From an uncultured Akkermansia sp. (GTDB lineage: Bacteria > Verrucomicrobiota > Verrucomicrobiia > Verrucomicrobiales > Akkermansiaceae), in the NCBI GenBank assembly GCA_947585525.1, contig CANPXA010000020.1, positions 1 to 14,932 of the forward strand: a stretch of 14,932 bases of DNA. Direction: 5' to 3'. Positions 7,676-14,932 of this stretch are shown in pieces (positions within the stretch are counted from its first letter, which is position 1; each line of letters opens with the position of its first letter). The notes below the pieces were generated by a model, which saw nothing but the letters and a program-made list of their open reading frames with translations, did not search any database and was not told the DNA's origin. The translations under genes and the position numbers were made by a program.

Positions 7676-9247
7676 ATGAACAAGATACTCATACCAACCA
7701 AATTGGATAAGGCGGCTGCGGCGTCGCTCACTGCAGCCGGTTATGAAGTGGTGCAGGATGAAACGACCCCGCTGGCGGAGCAGGTGCATGCCCATACGGA
7801 TGCGGTAGGGCTCATTGTGCGCTCGGAGAAAGTGCCGGCGGAAATCATTGATGGTCTGCCGGTCCTCAAGTGCATCATCCGTGCCGGAGCCGGCTACGAC
7901 AACATCGACTACGTGTATGCGCGCACAAAGGGGATCGATGTGATGAACACGCCGGGCGCGAATGCCAACGCCGTGGCGGAGGAAGTGGTGGCGATGATTT
8001 TGGCGGCATACCGCTACGTGGTTCCGGCAGATGTGACGACGCGCGCCGGAGAGTGGAACAAGAAGCAGTACATGGGGCACGAGCTGACGCGAAAAACCGT
8101 GGGTATTCTCGGACTGGGTAACATCGGGCGTATGCTCGTGAAGCGACTCGAGGGCTTCGAGTGCACGGTGCTCGGCTACGATCATTTCCTCTCCAAGCAG
8201 CGAGCTCTCAACATCGGCGCCACTCCCGCTGAACTTGATGAGATCTTTTCAACGGCGGACATCATTTCCATCCATGTGCCGGGCGGTCCCTCCACCAAAA
8301 ACATGGTGGATGCGCGTTTGCTCGGACTCATGAAGGACGGGGCGATGCTGGTGAACTGCGCTCGCTACGGCGTGGTGGACGAGGATGCTCTGCGCGCCTT
8401 GAGGGAGAGCGGTAAAAAAATCATCTACTGCACGGATGTGCATCCGAAGGATGTGGCGGCGGCTCAACCCAGCGCAGATGTGGCGGACGTCATGCTCCCG
8501 CACTTGGGGGCTAATACGAAGGAGGCGAACAAAGCTGCGGCTCTGCGCGCCGCTGCAGAGATGCAGGCGTATTTTGCGGAGGGGGACACGAGTTGTGTGG
8601 TGAATGCCGAGATGCCTGCCGATCTGAACCCGGCACATTTGCGCATGGCGGCGCTGTTGGGACGACTCTGTTACCAGGCCGCAGGCTGCCGTCCTATCCG
8701 TCGTATCGAGTGTACCTTTTACAACAACCTGCGGAGTTTCCGCAAGTGGTTCACTCCATGGATCCTCAGCGGGGCGGTACCGGGCGCCGAGCAGGGGCTC
8801 ATGCCTGCAGCGGCCGAGGCCTCACTGCGCGAGCACGGCATTGTTTTCAAGGCGAGGGAGCCGATGGACGACAAACTCTACGATGATTCGCTGACGCTCG
8901 ATCTTTTCACCGAGCAGGCCGGCGAACAACGCAAGGCCAGTGTGCGAGGCATGGTGGTGGATGGTGTGCCTGTCGTATCGCGCATTGACGAGTTTGACCA
9001 TCTCTACGCGGTGCTCACGGGGCATACGGTGGTACTGCGATATGAAGATCGTCCCGGCGTGATTGCCGCAATAGGACAATGCCTTTCGCGCTCCGGCATC
9101 AACATCGACAACATCATCGCCCCACTGGATCAGGTGAGCGGCGACGCCCTCGCTGTCATCAAAACGAACAAGGGAGTGAGTGAACAGCTTGTGCAGGAGA
9201 TAGCCAAAGAGATAGACGCTAAGCTCGCCTTCTCGCTCTCGATGTGA
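7676..9247 (+). CDS. serA: D-3-phosphoglycerate dehydrogenase, long form with ASB and ACT domains
   Basis: Catalyses the NAD-dependent oxidation of 3-phosphoglycerate to 3-phosphohydroxypyruvate, the first step of serine synthesis. The 523 residues equal the long bacterial form. Domains: split substrate-binding domain (1-100 and about 280-310), NAD-binding Rossmann domain with VGILGLGNIG (142-151), an intervening ASB domain (about 310-450) and a C-terminal ACT domain (about 452-523, HTVVLRYEDRPGVIAAIG), which usually senses L-serine. Arg230 (NCARYG) and His276 (LPHLGA) occupy the catalytic positions. The usual Glu, 29 residues after the Arg, is Asp259 (DVHPKD) here. ATG 7676 is chosen because MNKILIP is the family start; the open frame further upstream overlaps the methyltransferase. 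No Shine-Dalgarno sequence. Feedback by serine is inferred from the ACT domain. Confidence 0.95.
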   Translation: MNKILIPTKLDKAAAASLTAAGYEVVQDETTPLAEQVHAHTDAVGLIVRSEKVPAEIIDGLPVLKCIIRAGAGYDNIDYVYARTKGIDVMNTPGANANAVAEEVVAMILAAYRYVVPADVTTRAGEWNKKQYMGHELTRKTVGILGLGNIGRMLVKRLEGFECTVLGYDHFLSKQRALNIGATPAELDEIFSTADIISIHVPGGPSTKNMVDARLLGLMKDGAMLVNCARYGVVDEDALRALRESGKKIIYCTDVHPKDVAAAQPSADVADVMLPHLGANTKEANKAAALRAAAEMQAYFAEGDTSCVVNAEMPADLNPAHLRMAALLGRLCYQAAGCRPIRRIECTFYNNLRSFRKWFTPWILSGAVPGAEQGLMPAAAEASLREHGIVFKAREPMDDKLYDDSLTLDLFTEQAGEQRKASVRGMVVDGVPVVSRIDEFDHLYAVLTGHTVVLRYEDRPGVIAAIGQCLSRSGINIDNIIAPLDQVSGDALAVIKTNKGVSEQLVQEIAKEIDAKLAFSLSM

Positions 9248-9264
9248 TCATCGAAACTCTTTCC

Positions 9265-10338
9265 ATGCCTGTCCAAGACTCATACGCACTCATCCTCGCC
9301 GGCGGCAGTGGCACGCGCTTCTGGCCGCTCTCGAGATCGACTCGACCCAAGCAGCTGCTGGATCTCTTCGGCAGCGGCACAATGTTGCGTCAGGCCGTGC
9401 AGCGGGCTCTTTCCTTTCTGCCGGCAGACCATGTGCTCATCCTTACCAACCCCGCACAGCGTGAGGAAACACTCCGCCAGACAGAGGGACTTCTTGCGCC
9501 AGAGAATGTGGTGGCGGAACCTGTGCGAAGGGACACCGGACCGGCGATCGCGTTGGGGATAGGTCTGATAGCGGCGAGAAATCCCCAAGCGAGTATGCTC
9601 GTGATGCCGAGCGACGCCCTGATCGGGGATGATGCCGCCTTTGCCACACTTGCGCAGGACGCTCTGGCTCTTTCCTCACGGAAGGCGGCGCTCATCACGA
9701 TTGGTGTCCACCCGTCATGGGCCTGTCCGAGCTACGGCTACGTGGAGCGCGGAGAGCAACTGCAGGATGCAGGGCTGGCGCATGCGTGCTACCGGGTCGT
9801 ACGTTTCTGTGAGAAACCGGATGCCTCCACGGCGCAACGGTACCTCGAGGTCGGCAATTTTTGCTGGAATGCCGGTATCTTTGTGTGGAGCTTGCCGTAC
9901 GTGAGGAAGCAGCTTGCTGCGCACGCCCCGCAGCTGGCAGCCTTTGCGGAGGCGGTGGTCCGACACGCCGCCGATTCGGATTTCATCGATCATGAGTTCC
10001 GAAAGCAGACGCCGATTTCTATCGATTACGCTCTCATGGAAAAAGCGGACGAGGTGCTGAACTTTGAGGCAACATTTGAATGGGACGATATAGGTTCCTG
10101 GATTTCTGTCGGTAAACGTCTTGCGCAGGATGGGGCGGACAATGCGTCCAATACTCCCCTTGCTGTCCGGGATGCCACGAGTAACATCGTGTACACCTCT
10201 CAGCACAAACAGGTGGCGCTCCTCGGGGTGAGCGACCTCATTGTCGTGGATACGCCGGATGCTCTCCTCGTTGCCCGCAAGCAGGATGCTGACCGTATCA
10301 AGCAAATCGTCGCTCAACTTCCACCGGAGCTCACTTAA
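9265..10338 (+). CDS. manC: Mannose-1-phosphate guanylyltransferase
   Basis: Makes GDP-mannose from mannose 1-phosphate and GTP, the precursor of mannosylated or fucosylated surface glycans. The protein has 357 residues from ATG 9265, the length of the single-domain form; the C-terminal phosphomannose isomerase domain of bifunctional enzymes is absent. Signatures: ILAGGSGTRFWPLSR (10-24) with RPKQLL, VMPSDALI, FCEKPD, FCWNAGIFVW and FEWDDIGSW. A GTG at 9244 overlapping the serA stop (GTGA) would add seven residues and is an alternative start; the ATG places the nucleotide-binding loop at the usual distance from the N-terminus. The gene lies 17 bases after serA and 3 bases before ruvX, so co-transcription is likely. 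Specificity for GDP-mannose rather than another sugar nucleotide rests on the family signature. Confidence 0.92.
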   Translation: MPVQDSYALILAGGSGTRFWPLSRSTRPKQLLDLFGSGTMLRQAVQRALSFLPADHVLILTNPAQREETLRQTEGLLAPENVVAEPVRRDTGPAIALGIGLIAARNPQASMLVMPSDALIGDDAAFATLAQDALALSSRKAALITIGVHPSWACPSYGYVERGEQLQDAGLAHACYRVVRFCEKPDASTAQRYLEVGNFCWNAGIFVWSLPYVRKQLAAHAPQLAAFAEAVVRHAADSDFIDHEFRKQTPISIDYALMEKADEVLNFEATFEWDDIGSWISVGKRLAQDGADNASNTPLAVRDATSNIVYTSQHKQVALLGVSDLIVVDTPDALLVARKQDADRIKQIVAQLPPELT

Positions 10339-10341
10339 CCC

Positions 10342-10761
10342 ATGAACCCGCATCCTGCACTCGGCATTGATTTTGGAAAGGCGCGCATCGGTATCGCCGC
10401 CACGGATGACTGCGGCATTCTTCCCCACCCGGTGGAGAGTATCCACACCGATCGCACGGATCCCGTAGCGCGCATCGCAGAGTTGGCGCGACAGTTACAG
10501 GTGCGCACCCTGGTACTGGGGCTGCCTCTGCGGTTGGATGGCACGGAGGGAAGCGCCTGCGAGCGGGTACGCGAGTTCGGACGGAAGTTGCACGCCGCCC
10601 TGCCGGAGCTTCCTCTTGTGTATGCCGATGAATTCCTGACGACAGCCACGGCGCAGGAGAAACTGCACGCCGCCGGTCGCAAGGCTCGTGACTTCAAGCC
10701 TGTCATCGACCAGGCGGCCGCTGTCGAGATTCTCAACGTTTGGATGGAGAATCAACCATGA
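10342..10761 (+). CDS. ruvX: Putative Holliday junction resolvase RuvX/YqgF, also implicated in pre-16S rRNA processing
   Basis: An RNase H-fold nuclease of 139 residues, the typical length. Family motifs are LGIDFGKARIGIA (Asp10), LVLGLPLRLDGTEG (58-70), YADEFLTTATA (Asp96, Glu97; most members have DERLTT, so the Arg is Phe here) and VIDQAAAVEIL (Asp123). The acidic residues for metal binding are all present. A GGAGC is located 11 bases before the ATG, a weak ribosome binding site. It starts 3 bases after manC and its TGA overlaps the GH20 ATG, so translation of an exported glycosidase appears coupled to this nuclease gene. Confidence 0.95.
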   Translation: MNPHPALGIDFGKARIGIAATDDCGILPHPVESIHTDRTDPVARIAELARQLQVRTLVLGLPLRLDGTEGSACERVREFGRKLHAALPELPLVYADEFLTTATAQEKLHAAGRKARDFKPVIDQAAAVEILNVWMENQP

Positions 10762-12797
10762 AAGGTCTCTGTACGCTGATGGGCATCGCATCTGCCCTCT
10801 CCCTCGCTCAACCGGCAGAGTGGATTTCCCCTCACTCACTGGAGGCGGAGGAGTCTGCACCGGTGGCCCTTCTTCCTTTCCCGCGAGAGGTAAAGTGGAT
10901 TTCCGGTGCTCTTCCCCTTGGCAAACGTGCGGATTGGAAAGGGGAAGGGGTAACGGATGGCATCCTTCGCACGGCATGGGAAGGTTTTCTGTCGGATCTC
11001 GAGGTGGGTGAGAGTGGGCAGAGCGTCATCTGCCGTCTGGTGAGAGATGCCGCAGCCGTACCTGAGGACGCACAAGCCGAGGGTTATGTCCTTCGCGTGG
11101 ATACTCGGGGAGTGGAGATACGTGCCGGTTGCGAGGAAGGTCTCTACAACGGGCTGCAGACTCTGCGGCAGTTGGCTGCCGGACGTGAACGAGAACTCCC
11201 CTTCTGTGAGATAACGGATTGGCCGGCCTTCGCCGTGCGTGGCTTCCATCACGATTGCGGTCGCAATTTTCAGAGCATCGAGTCACTCAAGCGCCAGCTC
11301 GATCTCGCCTCACGTCTCAAGCTGAACTATTTCCACTGGCACCTCACGGACGAGCCGGCATGGCACGTGCAATGCAAGGCGTACCCTCAGCTCAACGATC
11401 CCGCTCACCGCACGCGGGATCTCCATGATACCTATACTTACGAACAAATCCGCGATCTCTTCCGCTTCGCTCGCGCTCGACACATCACGATCATCCCGGA
11501 GTTGGATATGCCGGGGCACAGCGACTATTTCGACCGCGCCTTCGGTTTCCCGATGCACAGCGAACAGGGCATGCGCGTGCTCGAGGAGATTATTGAAGAA
11601 TTCTGCGCCGAGGTCCCGACAGAGCTGTGCCCCATCCTGCATTTTGGAGCCGACGAGGTGAACGTGCCGGACGCGAGGGGATTCGTGGAGCGTATCAGCC
11701 GGAAGATCGAGGCGCTCGGGAGAGTGCCGATGCAGTGGGAGGGACCGTGGGATCTGCCGTTGGGCAGCAGATGCATTGCCCAACGCTGGGTGCAGGGCCG
11801 GAATTCTCAGGACGCTGCCACCATCAAGAGTCCGACCATTGATTCATCCATCGGTTACAGCAATCTCTTTGAGCCCCCGTTGCTGGTTCGTCGTTGGTTC
11901 TTTATGCGTCCCTGCGGTGCAGAAAAAGGGGATGCGGAACACCTCGGCGCTATCTACTGCACATGGCCCGATATTCGCGTGGAGGACAAATCGCGTATTC
12001 CTCTGCACAATCCGATGTGGCCCGGGCTCTGTGCTATGGCCGAGCGCGCGTGGAACGGTGCCGCCGTGGAGGGAGCTCCCTATGCCATCTGTATCCCACC
12101 TGATAAGAATTCAACGGCTGAGAACAGGAATGAAGCGGCGCGCGCTTTCCGACTCTTTGAGAGGCGCATGATGGCTCTGCGCAAGGGGATGTTCCGCGAT
12201 GAACATTTTCCGTATTGGCCGGAGGATGGAGGATTGTGGGAGGTGACGCAGCCGGTGCCGGATGCGCAGGCGGATGCAGTGCGCGAGGCGGTGTTGGCGG
12301 GGAAAATGCCCGGTAACACGCGATGTGTTTCCGGCTACAGTCTCTATTTTCACACGCGTGCCGCCACATGGAACCTCGGTATGTACCACGAGTCAAAACA
12401 CGGAGTGCGCGTATGGGCTCGCACAAATATCCGCGTGGCAGAGGAGGGTGACTACCCCTTCATGATAGGCTTTGACGCGCCGACGCGCTCCAACCGTCAG
12501 TACACCGGGATACCGCACGCGGGCGAGTGGTCTCAGTGCGGCACGCGTATTTGGGTGAACGGAGAGGAATTGCGCAACCCGCGTCGTTACGACCGAGCCG
12601 GTGAGGACCGCGTCTCTCTCCCCACCTGGCATACGGCTGAAAACGAGAAGCCCATCCGGGACGATGACCTGTGGTGGGCTCAGCCGCCGACGTTCATTCA
12701 CCTCCGCCAAGGAGAAAACGCCATCATCATCGAACAGCCCTACACGGACGACTTCCAATCATGGGAGATTAACTTCATCCCTTGCTCCGAACCTTAA
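10758..12797 (+). CDS. Exported beta-N-acetylhexosaminidase, glycoside hydrolase family 20
   Basis: Releases terminal beta-linked GlcNAc or GalNAc by substrate-assisted catalysis. The protein has 679 residues from ATG 10758, an ATGA overlap with ruvX and preceded by GGAGA at good spacing. Signal peptide MKGLCTLMGIASALSLA, likely cleavage before QPAEW. A GH20b-type alpha/beta domain covers roughly 35-150. The (beta/alpha)8 catalytic domain runs from about 155 (WPAFAVRGFHHDCGR) through FHWHLTDEPAWHV and LDMPGHSDYF to AERAWN near 432. The catalytic pair Asp299-Glu300 is in LHFGADEV. Residues from about 500 to the end form an extra, probably beta-sandwich, domain that I cannot assign, perhaps carbohydrate-binding. 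Together with GH110 it fits mucin or host-glycan degradation. The stop shares TTAA with the convergent recQ stop. Exact substrate is unknown. Confidence 0.93.
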   Translation: MKGLCTLMGIASALSLAQPAEWISPHSLEAEESAPVALLPFPREVKWISGALPLGKRADWKGEGVTDGILRTAWEGFLSDLEVGESGQSVICRLVRDAAAVPEDAQAEGYVLRVDTRGVEIRAGCEEGLYNGLQTLRQLAAGRERELPFCEITDWPAFAVRGFHHDCGRNFQSIESLKRQLDLASRLKLNYFHWHLTDEPAWHVQCKAYPQLNDPAHRTRDLHDTYTYEQIRDLFRFARARHITIIPELDMPGHSDYFDRAFGFPMHSEQGMRVLEEIIEEFCAEVPTELCPILHFGADEVNVPDARGFVERISRKIEALGRVPMQWEGPWDLPLGSRCIAQRWVQGRNSQDAATIKSPTIDSSIGYSNLFEPPLLVRRWFFMRPCGAEKGDAEHLGAIYCTWPDIRVEDKSRIPLHNPMWPGLCAMAERAWNGAAVEGAPYAICIPPDKNSTAENRNEAARAFRLFERRMMALRKGMFRDEHFPYWPEDGGLWEVTQPVPDAQADAVREAVLAGKMPGNTRCVSGYSLYFHTRAATWNLGMYHESKHGVRVWARTNIRVAEEGDYPFMIGFDAPTRSNRQYTGIPHAGEWSQCGTRIWVNGEELRNPRRYDRAGEDRVSLPTWHTAENEKPIRDDDLWWAQPPTFIHLRQGENAIIIEQPYTDDFQSWEINFIPCSEP

Positions 12798-14722
12798 TCA
12801 GCTTTTGATTGTTTTGCATCTGTGTTTTCCCCACACAGCATTTTCCATTCCGTTCGACCGGCTATGCCAAAGAGAGGGTGGGAGTAAAGTCGCCGAAAGA
12901 GCAGGGCCGGGGAACAGAAACCGATGAGAAAACGGGCTCGCTGGGAGGGACGATCAAAATGCGGCAAGTCTGTTTCTTCGAAAGAGGGAAGGGGCTCGTT
13001 GCTGGACTCCGGGAGGGTGATGGCTTGCCCAAGACAGGCGGAACAGTGTCCACAGGGAGCCGGAAGCCCTTTTCCTGTGAGGTAACGTTCCATGGAATCA
13101 TTGAGGCAGGCGTGGGAACAGAGGATGTCTTCTAAGCAACTCAGTTTTTCAAGGTCAAGTCGGAGCCTTTCTTCGTAGGCAGATCGCAGCCCGGCTGCTA
13201 CCTCCCGGGCGTCTGCGTTCCCTTTTCCGGGGGCGATGCAGAGGGCTCTCTGCCGCAGTTGGAGACCCCATTCCCCGGAGGCCTCGCATTCGCGTAGTTG
13301 CTCCAAGGCTTGAGGGTAAGTGCAACGCCAGTCTGATGCAGCTTGGGCGACCTCTCCTTCGCGGTGCTCGAACAGCCACTCGAGACGCTTTTTCTCTTTG
13401 GCGCAACGCCCGTTCATGATGGTGCTCGCACTGAGAAGTGGGCGTGCCTTGTAGAACTTGTACCCTTGACATATGATGCGTACGGCTCGCATCCGACAGA
13501 GTGTGTCCAGCAGTCGTTGCGGAACATCTTCCGATACGTCGCACTGGGTGCTGAGTTCCCAGAAGGAGACGACGTCGGGCTCAGCAGGAAGCAGCATTCT
13601 CGCGCAGCGCAGGATGCCTTCGAAGTCCGGCTCAGCGGCGTAGAGGCGGTTGCGCGCAAGGGTGCGATCTCCTCCGCTCAGGTAGAGGAGAGAGGTGCAG
13701 GGTAGACCATCCCGCCCGGCGCGACCGCTCTCTTGCAGGTAGGATTCCGGAGATGAGGGAAGATTGACATGAACAACGGAGCGCACATCCGGTTTATCAA
13801 TGCCCATGCCGAAGGCGATTGTGGCGACGAGAATCGAGCGGCGGTTGGCGAGGAAATCGTCCTGGATTTTCTCTCGTGCATCCTGAGAAAGCCCGGCGTG
13901 GTAGCAGAGTGCGTCCAATCCGGCGGCAGTGAGGGTCGCGGTGAGTTCTTCGGCGTTCTTGCGCGTACGTGTGTAGATGATAGCCGGCAGGTGCCGGTGG
14001 TCTTCCTCGCGGAGGAAAAGCAGGAGGTCAGCGAGGGGATCGGACGTGCAGCGTACGAGACGTTGGATGTTGCGCCGGTACGGGGAGATGGAAACAACGC
14101 GCCCGTCCGGGATGTGAAAAGCCCGCTGCAGATCGGCGCGCACACGCGGTGTGGCCGTCGCAGTGAAAGCGAGGGTGCACGCAAAAGGGTGCTGTCGTAA
14201 CCAGGTAGGCAGTTTCAGATAATCCGGTCGGAAGGAATGTCCCCACTGCGAGAGACAGTGGGCTTCATCTACCACGAAAAGGGAGAGAACGACCGCTTGG
14301 CTACGCAGAGATTTCAGCAGTGCTTCGTTTTCCAGCGACTCAGGCGCCACGTAGAGCAGTTTCACCCCGCCGCCGGCTATTTCTGCCAGCAGTTTCCCCC
14401 TCTCGGTTGCCTCAAGGGAGGAATCGTAGCGATGCGCGATGATGCCCAGCCGTCGCAGATGATTTACCTGCTCGCGCATGAGGGCAAGCAGGGGCGAAAC
14501 AACCACACTCATTCCTTCCCTCATGACAGCCGCCGCCTGGTAGCACAGGCTCTTCCCATGACCGGTCGGCAGGATGCCAAGTGCCGATTTCCCCTCCACG
14601 GCAAACCGGATGATTTTTTCCTGTCCGGGTCGCAGTGCTTCCTTTCCAAATATCCTCAGCACTCGCTGCGCCAGCGATTCCTCATCCTCCTCCTGTGATG
14701 CTTTTGCCATCCCGAGCATCAT
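12794..14722 (-). CDS. recQ: RecQ-family ATP-dependent 3'-5' DNA helicase
   Basis: Superfamily 2 helicase for DNA repair and recombination, 642 residues from the ATG at 14722. Motifs: LRPGQEKII (motif 0), LPTGHGKSLCYQ (Walker A, GHGKS 54-58), VDEAHCLSQWGH (DEAH 152-155), AFTATAT (185-191), IIYTRTRKNAEEL, ATIAFGMGIDKPDVRSVVH and QESGRAGRDG (330-339). A winged-helix-like region (about 375-510) precedes the zinc site, whose cysteines are C539 or C535 with C557, C560 and C563 (CGHCSAC). This order differs from E. coli RecQ and resembles RecQ-like helicases without an HRDC domain; the tail (591-628) ends in SPALLFRRLYSHPLFG. Starts at 14719 and 14710 are alternatives; GAGAG lies 8 bases before 14722, and an extension to 14779 lacks family homology. 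No convincing promoter seen for it. Confidence 0.93.
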   Translation of the reverse strand: MMLGMAKASQEEDEESLAQRVLRIFGKEALRPGQEKIIRFAVEGKSALGILPTGHGKSLCYQAAAVMREGMSVVVSPLLALMREQVNHLRRLGIIAHRYDSSLEATERGKLLAEIAGGGVKLLYVAPESLENEALLKSLRSQAVVLSLFVVDEAHCLSQWGHSFRPDYLKLPTWLRQHPFACTLAFTATATPRVRADLQRAFHIPDGRVVSISPYRRNIQRLVRCTSDPLADLLLFLREEDHRHLPAIIYTRTRKNAEELTATLTAAGLDALCYHAGLSQDAREKIQDDFLANRRSILVATIAFGMGIDKPDVRSVVHVNLPSSPESYLQESGRAGRDGLPCTSLLYLSGGDRTLARNRLYAAEPDFEGILRCARMLLPAEPDVVSFWELSTQCDVSEDVPQRLLDTLCRMRAVRIICQGYKFYKARPLLSASTIMNGRCAKEKKRLEWLFEHREGEVAQAASDWRCTYPQALEQLRECEASGEWGLQLRQRALCIAPGKGNADAREVAAGLRSAYEERLRLDLEKLSCLEDILCSHACLNDSMERYLTGKGLPAPCGHCSACLGQAITLPESSNEPLPSFEETDLPHFDRPSQRARFLIGFCSPALLFRRLYSHPLFGIAGRTEWKMLCGENTDAKQSKAD

Positions 14723-14796
14723 AGCATATCTCTCAACTTGATTCAAACGATATGTCCTCAAGAGGAAGACGCGGTGCAACGGAGAAGGAAAACACG

Positions 14797-14814
14797 ATTT
14801 TTTTCAAAAAAAAT
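14797..14814. promoter_or_regulatory. A/T tract, possible UP element of the right-edge promoter
   Basis: ATTTTTTT, C, then AAAAAAAAT, a palindromic T7-C-A8 tract. It spans about -64 to -47 relative to the start predicted from the promoter at 14826-14854, where RNA polymerase alpha subunits bind UP elements. It also lies in the recQ upstream region. Confidence 0.45.
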
Positions 14815-14825
14815 AGAATTTGAGC

Positions 14826-14854
14826 TTGACGAAGTGGAAAAAGGGTAGTATATT
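14826..14854 (+). promoter_or_regulatory. Strong sigma70-type promoter for a gene beyond the right edge
   Basis: TTGACG (5 of 6), exactly 17 bases, TATATT (5 of 6), followed by the GC-rich discriminator GCGCGG. With the A/T tract upstream this resembles promoters of stable RNAs or other highly expressed genes under stringent control. Predicted start near 14861. It is divergent from recQ. Confidence 0.65.
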
Positions 14855-14860
14855 GCGCGG

Positions 14861-14932
14861 CACCCCCTGCCAGAGGGGGCTCCGAAGAACCGGGTGCAGA
14901 GGAGGGAAAAGAGGGGAGGCGCTGCGGGAGGC
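14861..14932 (+). other. Structured 5' segment of an unidentified transcript (cut by window edge)
   Basis: The first transcribed bases fold into CCCCCT (14863-14868), loop GCCAG, AGGGGG (14874-14879). An alternative pairing joins GCACCC (14860-14865) with GGGTGC (14892-14897). The rest is purine-rich (GGAGGG, GAGGGGAGG) and contains no ATG. It could be the start of a stable RNA or a long mRNA leader. I looked for the conserved starts of RNase P RNA, tmRNA and SRP RNA and found no match. Confidence 0.35.

Noticed and set aside
6850..8185. Minus-strand open frames across the methyltransferase and serA
   Set aside because: Antisense shadows of two genes with clear catalytic motifs.
14861..14932. 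RNase P RNA, tmRNA or SRP RNA at the right edge
   Set aside because: None of the conserved starts or signature loops (for example GAGGAAAGTCC or GGAAGGAAGCAGC) is present in the visible part.
14894..14932. GTG-started coding sequence at the right edge
   Set aside because: No ribosome binding site or recognisable protein start; the purine-rich, hairpin-forming sequence fits an untranslated RNA as well or better.

Overview
The window is one chromosomal stretch of about 15 kb from a moderately GC-rich bacterium. Two exported mucin/glycan-type exo-glycosidases (GH110 and GH20) sit among housekeeping genes, Shine-Dalgarno sequences are scarce, and a DUF1015 gene lies near serA. Together these suggest a gut-associated Verrucomicrobiota member, most likely Akkermansia-like. 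The taxon is an inference from gene content; there is no rRNA gene in the window to prove it.

Layout. The left edge holds the C-terminal two thirds of asnS (asparaginyl-tRNA synthetase, plus strand). A roughly 190-base gap follows, with a perfect 12-bp inverted repeat and a good sigma70-like promoter. From 1186 to 12797 nine genes run in the same direction with very small gaps or 4-base ATGA overlaps. In order they are: a large Lys/Glu-rich exported coiled-coil protein, two small exported helical proteins that look like diverged paralogues, an exported GH110 alpha-galactosidase, a DUF1015 protein, a D12-class adenine-N6 DNA methyltransferase, full-length serA, a mannose-1-phosphate guanylyltransferase, ruvX, and an exported GH20 beta-N-acetylhexosaminidase (the DUF1015-to-GH20 part being cytoplasmic except for the last gene). 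The GH20 gene meets a convergent recQ-type helicase gene so tightly that their stop codons share the palindrome TTAA. At the right edge, divergent from recQ, is a very strong promoter with an A/T upstream element and a GC-rich discriminator. Its product lies outside the window; the first 70 transcribed bases form a strong hairpin and contain no ATG.

How the genes may work together. GH110 and GH20 remove terminal alpha-1,3-galactose and beta-HexNAc from glycans and both carry export signals, so they fit host-glycan foraging. The three exported helical proteins are translationally coupled to the GH110 gene and have no recognised function. They are the most interesting unknown part of the window. 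DUF1015 and SerA point to serine biosynthesis, with a DNA methyltransferase wedged between them. ManC supplies GDP-mannose, RuvX and RecQ serve DNA maintenance. No CRISPR array, tRNA, insertion sequence or complete restriction-modification system was seen.
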